Below the pieces are notes generated by a model. It saw only the letters and a list, made by a program, of their open reading frames with translations, had not been told where the DNA came from and did not search any database. Of a DNA stretch of 7,251 nucleotides, positions 1 through 4,954 are shown piece after piece. The stretch is taken from NCBI GenBank assembly GCA_026389675.1, contig JAPLHJ010000108.1:1-7251 (forward strand), read 5' to 3'. This DNA is from Chloroflexota bacterium. GTDB taxonomy: Bacteria; Chloroflexota; Dehalococcoidia; GIF9; UBA5629. How positions within the stretch are numbered: the stretch's first letter is position 1; every line of letters begins with the position of its first letter. The translations under genes were made by a program, and so were the position numbers.

Positions 1-47
1 GTGCATGCCATGTAAATTACACCTCGCGCATCGCTTTTTTTAGCCAT
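1..47 (-). CDS. rpmG: Ribosomal protein L33, N-terminal part (cut by window edge)
   Basis: The 15 complete codons read MAKKSDARGVIYMAC, followed by the first two bases of a Thr codon. This matches the start of bacterial L33 (typically MAKKSxxRGxxxMACTECKxRNY), a small protein of the large ribosomal subunit. The cysteine at residue 15 would be the first of the zinc-binding cysteines in C+ type L33; the rest lies outside the window. The ATG lies 3 nt after the tuf stop codon, in the same frame, and has only a weak upstream GGA, so translation is probably coupled to tuf. tuf followed by rpmG (then usually secE-nusG-rplK) is a common bacterial arrangement, which supports the call. Only the first 16 residues can be judged. 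Confidence 0.85.
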   Translation of the reverse strand, partial: MAKKSDARGVIYMAC

Positions 48-50
48 CTT

Positions 51-1256
51 TTATCCAAGTATCTTTGTGATTACACCCGATGCTACAGTCCTGCCACCTT
101 CACGGATGGCAAAATGCATGCCCTGCTCGAGAGCAACAGGATAAATCAACTTGATATTCATTTTAATATTGTCACCGGGCATGACCATTTCCACGCCCGC
201 CGGCAATTCTGTCTGGCCTGTTACATCCAGTGTCCTGATAAAGAACTGCGGTTTATAGCCGGTGAAAAACGGAGTGTGCCTGCCGCCTTCTTCCTTGGTC
301 AAAACATAAACCTCGCCTTCAAAGTGTGTCTGGGGCTTAATGGAGCCGGGCTTGGCCAGCACCTGTCCCCTTTCAACATCTTCGCGCTCGATGCCCCTGA
401 CAAGGCAGCCAACGGCATCGCCAGCTTCACCGGTTTCAAGCTGCTTGTGGAACATTTCGACGCCGGTTACCACTGTCTTTTTGGTATCTTTTATACCCAC
501 GATCTCAACTTCTTCACCAATTTTGATCACGCCGCGCTCAACCCTGCCAGTTACCACTGTTCCGCGCCCCTTAATGCCAAATACATCTTCAATCGGCATC
601 AGGAAAGGTTTATCAATCGCGCGCTTGGGTTGCGGGATATAATCATCCACGGCGTCCATGAGCTTCAGAATACCGCTGCACCATTTGCAGTCGGGCTTGC
701 CGCAGCCGCATTCCAAGGCTTTCAGGGCGCTGACACGGACGATGGGTATCTTATCTCCGGGGAAGTTGTACTTGGTGAGCAGGTCCCTGAGCTCCATCTC
801 TACGAGCTCAAGCAATTCCTCATCTTCCATGGCGTCAACTTTATTCAATGCTACTACCATAGCCGGCACTTCAACCTGCCTGGCCAGCAGGATATGTTCC
901 CTCGTCTGGGGCATCGGGCCATCCGGGGCGCTAACCACCAGGATGGCGCCATCCATCTGGGCGGCGCCGGTGATCATGTTCTTGATATAGTCGGCGTGCC
1001 CCGGGCAGTCCACATGGGCATAGTGCCTTTTCTTGGTCTCGTATTCGATATGGGCGATAGCAATCGTTACACCGCGTGCTTTCTCTTCCGGCGCATTATC
1101 GATACTGTCGAACGGCCTGAAGGCGTTATCGCCGACACCCTGTTTCGATAAGACCAGTGTAATTGCTGCTGTTAACGTTGTCTTACCATGATCAACGTGA
1201 CCTATGGTACCCACATTTGCATGCGGTTTCTTGCGCTCAAATACTTTCTTTGCCAT
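51..1256 (-). CDS. tuf: Translation elongation factor Tu
   Basis: EF-Tu is the cytoplasmic GTPase that delivers aminoacyl-tRNA to the ribosomal A site. The 401-residue length fits the family. The G domain shows G1 GHVDHGKT (19-26), the RGVTI switch I motif (61-65), G3 DCPGH with catalytic His87 (83-87), G4 NKVD (138-141) and G5 SAL (176-178). The beta-barrel domains II and III follow, including GRGTVVTGRVERG and the C-terminal end VASGVITKILG. After SALKALE there is an insertion with Cys183, Cys185, Cys190 and Cys193 (C-X-C-X4-C-X2-C), a zinc-ribbon-like pattern absent from E. coli EF-Tu and, as I recall, present in Dehalococcoides-type proteins. The start is well set by an AAGGAGGT Shine-Dalgarno at 1265-1272 on the minus strand. 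The gene is the first protein of a tRNA-led operon and ends 3 nt before rpmG. Confidence 0.98.
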   Translation of the reverse strand: MAKKVFERKKPHANVGTIGHVDHGKTTLTAAITLVLSKQGVGDNAFRPFDSIDNAPEEKARGVTIAIAHIEYETKKRHYAHVDCPGHADYIKNMITGAAQMDGAILVVSAPDGPMPQTREHILLARQVEVPAMVVALNKVDAMEDEELLELVEMELRDLLTKYNFPGDKIPIVRVSALKALECGCGKPDCKWCSGILKLMDAVDDYIPQPKRAIDKPFLMPIEDVFGIKGRGTVVTGRVERGVIKIGEEVEIVGIKDTKKTVVTGVEMFHKQLETGEAGDAVGCLVRGIEREDVERGQVLAKPGSIKPQTHFEGEVYVLTKEEGGRHTPFFTGYKPQFFIRTLDVTGQTELPAGVEMVMPGDNIKMNIKLIYPVALEQGMHFAIREGGRTVASGVITKILG

Positions 1257-1280
1257 GTTTCTAAACCTCCTTCATTTCTG

Positions 1281-1353
1281 AGCCCACAATCAGATTCGAA
1301 CTGATGACCCCGTTCTTACCAAGAACGTGCTCTACCAACTGAGCTATGTGGGC
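1281..1353 (-). tRNA. tRNA-Thr (anticodon GGT)
   Basis: A complete 73-nt cloverleaf can be folded on the minus strand. The acceptor stem is GCCCACA/TGTGGGC, the D arm GCTC/GAGC, the anticodon stem CGTTC/GAACG with loop TTGGTAA (anticodon GGT), and the T arm ATCAG/CTGAT with loop TTCGAAT. The discriminator is T and no CCA is encoded. The 3' end is 24 nt before the tuf start, so the tRNA must be processed from the same transcript. It corresponds in position to thrT before tufB in enterobacteria. Confidence 0.96.
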
Positions 1354-1399
1354 AAATTGCCGTAACTTTATATATCACATCTCTGAGATGCGACTACAA

Positions 1400-1429
1400 A
1401 TTATACTATAAACTATTGTAAATCTACAA
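1400..1429 (-). promoter_or_regulatory. Possible internal promoter for tRNA-Thr(GGT)-tuf
   Basis: On the minus strand a perfect -10 box TATAAT (1400-1405) is preceded, 18 nt upstream, by a weak -35 box TTGTAG (1424-1429). It lies in the AT-rich 94-nt gap between tRNA-Tyr and tRNA-Thr(GGT). A start near 1393 would fall just before a short palindrome (1378-1390). It could boost tuf expression beyond the upstream tRNAs. The AT-rich context makes chance matches likely, so this is tentative. Confidence 0.4.
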
Positions 1430-1447
1430 AATTTAGTAATAGTATAG

Positions 1448-1534
1448 TGGTGGAGGGAGTAGGATTCGAACCTACGTAGCCCTTAGGGCGGCAGATTTAC
1501 AGTCTGCTCCGATTGGCCGCTCCGGCATCCCTCC
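1448..1534 (-). tRNA. tRNA-Tyr (anticodon GTA)
   Basis: This is a class II tRNA on the minus strand. The acceptor stem is GGAGGGA/TCCCTCC with discriminator A, the anticodon stem GCAGA/TCTGC with loop CTGTAAA (anticodon GTA), the long variable arm contains GCCC/GGGC, and the T arm is GTAGG/CCTAC with loop TTCGAAT. The terminal CCA is encoded (1448-1450), unlike in the two neighbouring tRNA-Thr genes. It sits between the two threonine tRNAs, like tyrU between thrU and glyT in enterobacteria. Confidence 0.97.
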
Positions 1535-1553
1535 AATACTGTCACCAGATCTT

Positions 1554-1626
1554 AGCCCGAGAGGGGAGTCGAACCCGCTAACCTACCGATTACAAGTCGG
1601 TTGCGCTGCCATTGCGCCACTCGGGC
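1554..1626 (-). tRNA. tRNA-Thr (anticodon TGT)
   Basis: A 73-nt cloverleaf on the minus strand has acceptor stem GCCCGAG/CTCGGGC, D arm GCGC/GCGC, and anticodon stem ACCGA/TCGGT with loop CTTGTAA (anticodon TGT). The T arm GCGGG/CCCCT has a conserved loop TTCGACT, but only the three inner pairs are canonical: position 50-64 is a C-C mismatch and 49-65 a G-T wobble. The discriminator is T and CCA is not encoded. It is the first gene of the tuf operon, about 40 nt after the predicted transcription start. Confidence 0.94.
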
Positions 1627-1671
1627 AACAAAACGTCAAACCGTTATGCTCAAATCAGACGACAAGCAGGA

Positions 1672-1700
1672 ATTATATATGTGCCATAGCTAAAAGTCAA
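1672..1700 (-). promoter_or_regulatory. Main promoter of the tRNA-tuf-rpmG operon
   Basis: On the minus strand a -35 box TTGACT (1695-1700) and a perfect -10 box TATAAT (1672-1677) are separated by exactly 17 nt, a near-consensus housekeeping sigma promoter. Transcription would start near 1665 and reach tRNA-Thr(TGT) after about 40 nt. Its strength suits stable RNA and EF-Tu production. Confidence 0.85.
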
Positions 1701-1777
1701 GGAAAATCATCTTTACTTGATTGCACCCTATTTGTTAAACTTTAGTGAGCGCGTAATATGACTCAAGGAGAATTGTT

Positions 1778-1921
1778 ATGGGTTCCAAAGATAAAGGTAA
1801 GCGAGAGCAGAAAAAAGCCAAGAAAGATGGCAAGAAGACCCTTGCCCCTTCCATTTTCGAACCGGTCGCAGAGGTCCAGGTAATCAAGAAAAAGGGCAAG
1901 AAAGAAGAGTTCCCCGAGTAG
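1778..1921 (+). CDS. Small lysine-rich protein of unknown function (47 aa)
   Basis: The reading frame starts with MGSKDKGKREQKKAKKDGKK and ends with KKKGKKEEFPE. About a third of the residues are lysine, concentrated in residues 4-20 and 37-42, with a hydrophobic middle (LAPSIFEPVAEVQVI, 22-36). An AAGGAG ribosome binding site (1765-1770) lies 7 nt before the ATG, which argues that it is a real gene. No transmembrane segment, signal peptide, cysteine or known domain is visible. The composition suggests a disordered tail that could bind nucleic acid or the ribosome, but this is inference. It is followed after 55 nt by the acylphosphatase gene on the same strand, so they may be co-transcribed. 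I have a vague memory of similar short MGSKDKG-type hypothetical proteins in Dehalococcoidia but cannot confirm it. Confidence 0.8.
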   Translation: MGSKDKGKREQKKAKKDGKKTLAPSIFEPVAEVQVIKKKGKKEEFPE

Positions 1922-1976
1922 CAAATAAGGCTCGTAAATAAAATCCGGCCATCAACTGAGCGGTTACCAGGAATCA

Positions 1977-2258
1977 ATGCCTGAACTTGCGCATATCAAG
2001 GCCCTCGTACATGGAAAGGTACAGGGTGTCTATTACCGGGCTTTCGCCTCGCGCGCAGCTAAATCGCTATTCCTGAAAGGCTACGTCAGAAACGTAAACA
2101 ACGGCGATGTCGAACTTGAGGCGGAGGGTCCTAAAGAAATGCTTGAAGAGTTGCAGCGCCGCTTGAAAGCAGGCCCGGACGGCGCAATCGTGGAAAAAAT
2201 CGATGTGACATGGTCGGAGGGCACGGGAAAGTACAGCGCGTTCGACGTCAGGTATTAG
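1977..2258 (+). CDS. acyP: Acylphosphatase
   Basis: This small cytoplasmic enzyme hydrolyses acyl phosphates such as 1,3-bisphosphoglycerate or acetyl phosphate to the carboxylate and phosphate. The 93-residue length is typical. The signature GKVQGVYYRAF (13-23) holds the phosphate-binding Arg21, and GYVRN (35-39) holds the catalytic Asn39. The second half (NGDVELEAEGP, 42-52) and the C-terminal SAFDVRY complete the ferredoxin-like alpha/beta fold. Start choice: the ATG at 1977 has only a short-spaced AGGA (1969-1972), but gives the normal N-terminus. It lies 55 nt after the lysine-rich gene, and its stop is 2 bp from that of the convergent DUF362 gene, leaving no room for an intergenic terminator. 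Confidence 0.95.
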   Translation: MPELAHIKALVHGKVQGVYYRAFASRAAKSLFLKGYVRNVNNGDVELEAEGPKEMLEELQRRLKAGPDGAIVEKIDVTWSEGTGKYSAFDVRY

Positions 2259-2260
2259 GC

Positions 2261-2992
2261 TCAGTTATCCAATTCGGCCTTGCCTGCCCTGATGATATCC
2301 AGGTACTGCTGGTCCACTCCCAGCATGGCGGAAGCTTCGCGGTCGATTTCGTAGGGTTCCCCCTCGAATATCTTGCCGAAATTCTCGGCCTTGCCCTTAA
2401 ATGAATCGTCCGCCGCGCTGAATTTCTTCCGGCCATCCACGATGGCCAGGTCAAACGGCAGAGTAAAGTACAGGTCGGCGAAAACCTTGTCCCAGCCGAA
2501 TTCATCCAGCGAACCCCACCCGCCGGCGGAACCTTTCCTATACTTGTTTACCGGTAGCAGGCTCAATAAATTCTTGATGCTCAGGAATCCCTGGTTGGCA
2601 GAGGTGCGCAGTGAGGAAACCGTGATAAGGAAATCGCACGAAAGCACCACGTTGGGCACCCAGAAAGTGGCGACCGCGAAAGGATGCGGCAGGGGATTCT
2701 CTATCTCCACCCAGATGCAGTCCTTAACGTCAAGCATCAGCACGCGCTGGAAATCATATCCCAGTGATTTATAGATGGGGTAAACCGGATCACCACTGGC
2801 GGCGCCCTCCAGGATAATGATATCGGCATCACTCACCTGTTTGACCTTTTCAATGACGGTACCCAGTATCTCCCTGCTGGTGCTGAACGGGTAGGGGTAC
2901 GGATAGCTGGCCCCGGGCTTGATAAGTATTTTGTGTGCTCTGGACACCAGGGAAGGAGGTTCGAAGTTGAATTTTGCTGCCTCGTATATCAT
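2261..2992 (-). CDS. DUF362 domain-containing protein
   Basis: The 243-residue protein fits the DUF362 pattern: KILIKPG (21-27), an ...IIILEGAASGDP stretch (58-69), LSIKNLLSLLP (137-147), DLAIVDGR (181-188) and a C-terminal EIDREASAMLGVDQQYLDII (215-234). The biochemical role of the family is unsettled. Many members carry a ferredoxin-like 4Fe-4S domain; this one has only Cys92 and Cys119, so no cluster-binding motif. It is shorter than many relatives. No signal peptide or membrane segment is evident. The start is uncertain: the ATG at 2992 has no Shine-Dalgarno, and an in-frame TGA six codons upstream (3011-3013) excludes a longer ATG/GTG/TTG start. An AAGGTGA (3011-3017) lies too far away (18 nt) to serve this ATG normally. 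The gene is downstream of the 16S gene on the same strand and convergent with acyP. Confidence 0.75.
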   Translation of the reverse strand: MIYEAAKFNFEPPSLVSRAHKILIKPGASYPYPYPFSTSREILGTVIEKVKQVSDADIIILEGAASGDPVYPIYKSLGYDFQRVLMLDVKDCIWVEIENPLPHPFAVATFWVPNVVLSCDFLITVSSLRTSANQGFLSIKNLLSLLPVNKYRKGSAGGWGSLDEFGWDKVFADLYFTLPFDLAIVDGRKKFSAADDSFKGKAENFGKIFEGEPYEIDREASAMLGVDQQYLDIIRAGKAELDN

Positions 2993-3079
2993 TTCAGGAG
3001 ATACAATTTTTCACCTTAACAAAATCAGTCCGGCGTAAGAGAGGTGTTCCACCCATCTCCCCGTAAATCTGGTGATTTT

Positions 3080-3088
3080 ATTGTATCA
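3080..3088 (-). promoter_or_regulatory. Possible extended -10 promoter for the DUF362 gene
   Basis: On the minus strand TGATACAAT forms an extended -10 element (TGn plus TACAAT). No good -35 box is seen 16-18 nt upstream. A start near 3073 would give a leader of about 80 nt, which contains a small GGTG/CACC hairpin near 3042-3053. The site lies after the 16S processing arm, so the gene could be expressed independently of rRNA. Confidence 0.35.
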
Positions 3089-3130
3089 TCCAAGTCAATG
3101 GAAAGATATACCTTTTATAAAAAAAGAAGA

Positions 3131-3158
3131 ACCTTAACACCTGGATAGTGGAAGGAAG
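3131..3158 (-). repeat. Trailer arm of the pre-16S processing stem
   Basis: These 28 nt are the reverse complement of 4737-4764 with one mismatch (C at 3140). The two arms enclose the 16S gene, so the precursor can fold into a long stem with the 16S rRNA in the loop, the classic RNase III processing stem. Towards the 3' end of the transcript it is followed directly by a U-rich run (TCTTCTTTTTTT, 3119-3130), which may assist termination. Confidence 0.85.
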
Positions 3159-3177
3159 TAAATTGATTTCAAAGGTA

Positions 3178-3197
3178 CGATAGCATTGCTGCCATCG
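3178..3197 (-). other. GNRA-capped hairpin in the 16S trailer
   Basis: On the minus strand CGATGGCA and TGCTATCG form an 8-bp stem closed by a GCAA tetraloop. One pair is G-U, which is allowed in the minus-strand RNA but would be an A-C mismatch in plus-strand RNA. The structure therefore fits the 16S transcript. It lies between the mature 3' end and the trailer processing arm. Confidence 0.6.
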
Positions 3198-3207
3198 AAC
3201 GACCATA

Positions 3208-3221
3208 GGAGTACATACTCC
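3208..3221 (-). repeat. Short perfect inverted repeat next to the 16S 3' end
   Basis: GGAGTA and TACTCC flank two bases, giving a 5-6 bp hairpin only a few nucleotides beyond the mature 16S 3' end. It may influence 3'-end maturation of 16S rRNA. It is short, so chance is possible. Confidence 0.4.
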
Positions 3222-3224
3222 CTA

Positions 3225-4722
<1,498 letters not shown>

Positions 4723-4736
4723 GTTTAGTTTAGAAC

Positions 4737-4764
4737 CTTCCTTCCACTATCCAGTTGTTAAGGT
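4737..4764 (-). repeat. Leader arm of the pre-16S processing stem
   Basis: These 28 nt pair with 3131-3158 with a single mismatch. The arm begins about 15 nt after the predicted 16S transcription start and ends 14 nt before the mature 5' end, as expected for the leader half of the pre-16S RNase III stem. Confidence 0.85.
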
Positions 4765-4785
4765 ACAATTAGGAAAACGGAATAC

Positions 4786-4814
4786 ATATTAGCACAGGGA
4801 TATGGGCGTGTCAA
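4786..4814 (-). promoter_or_regulatory. 16S rRNA promoter (proximal)
   Basis: On the minus strand a perfect -35 box TTGACA (4809-4814) is followed after 17 nt by TAATAT (4786-4791), preceded by TGC as in an extended -10 element. Transcription would start near 4779, giving a leader of about 57 nt that includes the processing arm. This is the strongest promoter candidate upstream of 16S. Confidence 0.82.
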
Positions 4815-4832
4815 CAAATACCCTATCCCTGT
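4794..4832. promoter_or_regulatory. Inverted repeat around the 16S -35 box, possible operator
   Basis: ACAGGGATA (4794-4802) and TATCCCTGT (4824-4832) are perfectly complementary, and GGG (4804-4806) pairs with CCC (4821-4823) after a one-base bulge. The 14-nt centre contains the -35 box. One half-site lies in the promoter spacer and the other just upstream. This geometry would suit a dimeric regulator, though no regulator is encoded nearby and chance cannot be excluded. Confidence 0.4.
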
Positions 4833-4862
4833 TTCAAACAGACCCGGTTTTCAACGCGTATC

Positions 4863-4871
4863 ATTATAACA
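4863..4871 (-). promoter_or_regulatory. Possible distal 16S promoter (extended -10)
   Basis: On the minus strand TGTTATAAT gives a perfect TATAAT (4863-4868) with an upstream TG. The position 17 nt further upstream reads GTGCAA, a poor -35 box. A second, tandem rRNA promoter is common in bacteria. This element overlaps the divergent fusA promoter region. Confidence 0.4.
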
Positions 4872-4878
4872 ACAAACC

Positions 4879-4908
4879 TTGACGTTTGCACGCTTACACT
4901 GCTACAAT
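4879..4908 (+). promoter_or_regulatory. Promoter of the EF-G-like gene
   Basis: TTGACG (4879-4884) and TACAAT (4903-4908) are separated by 18 nt, and TGC precedes the -10 box as in extended -10 promoters. Transcription would begin near 4914, about 40 nt before the ATG. It is divergent from the 16S promoters, so the two transcription units share a compact control region. Confidence 0.75.
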
Positions 4909-4954
4909 GCACGAGCGCCTTTTAAAAAATTCAGACAAGAATCGAGGTATTTAA

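Noticed and set aside
114..1151. Long open frame (345 codons) on the plus strand opposite tuf
   Set aside because: It is antisense to a clear EF-Tu gene, has no ribosome binding site or recognisable domain, and is explained by the codon bias of tuf.
1735..1977. 80-codon minus-strand frame opposite the lysine-rich gene
   Set aside because: The plus-strand frame has a well-placed AAGGAG site; the minus-strand translation is unremarkable and lacks one.
2248..2505. Minus-strand 85-codon frame overlapping the DUF362 gene and the end of acyP
   Set aside because: It is a shadow in another frame; the DUF362 frame carries recognisable family motifs over the same bases.
2993..3224. Possible spacer tRNA (Ile or Ala), 23S start or 5S gene after 16S
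   Set aside because: No cloverleaf or 23S/5S sequence is seen; the stretch holds trailer hairpins, the processing arm, a U-rich run and a DUF362 leader.
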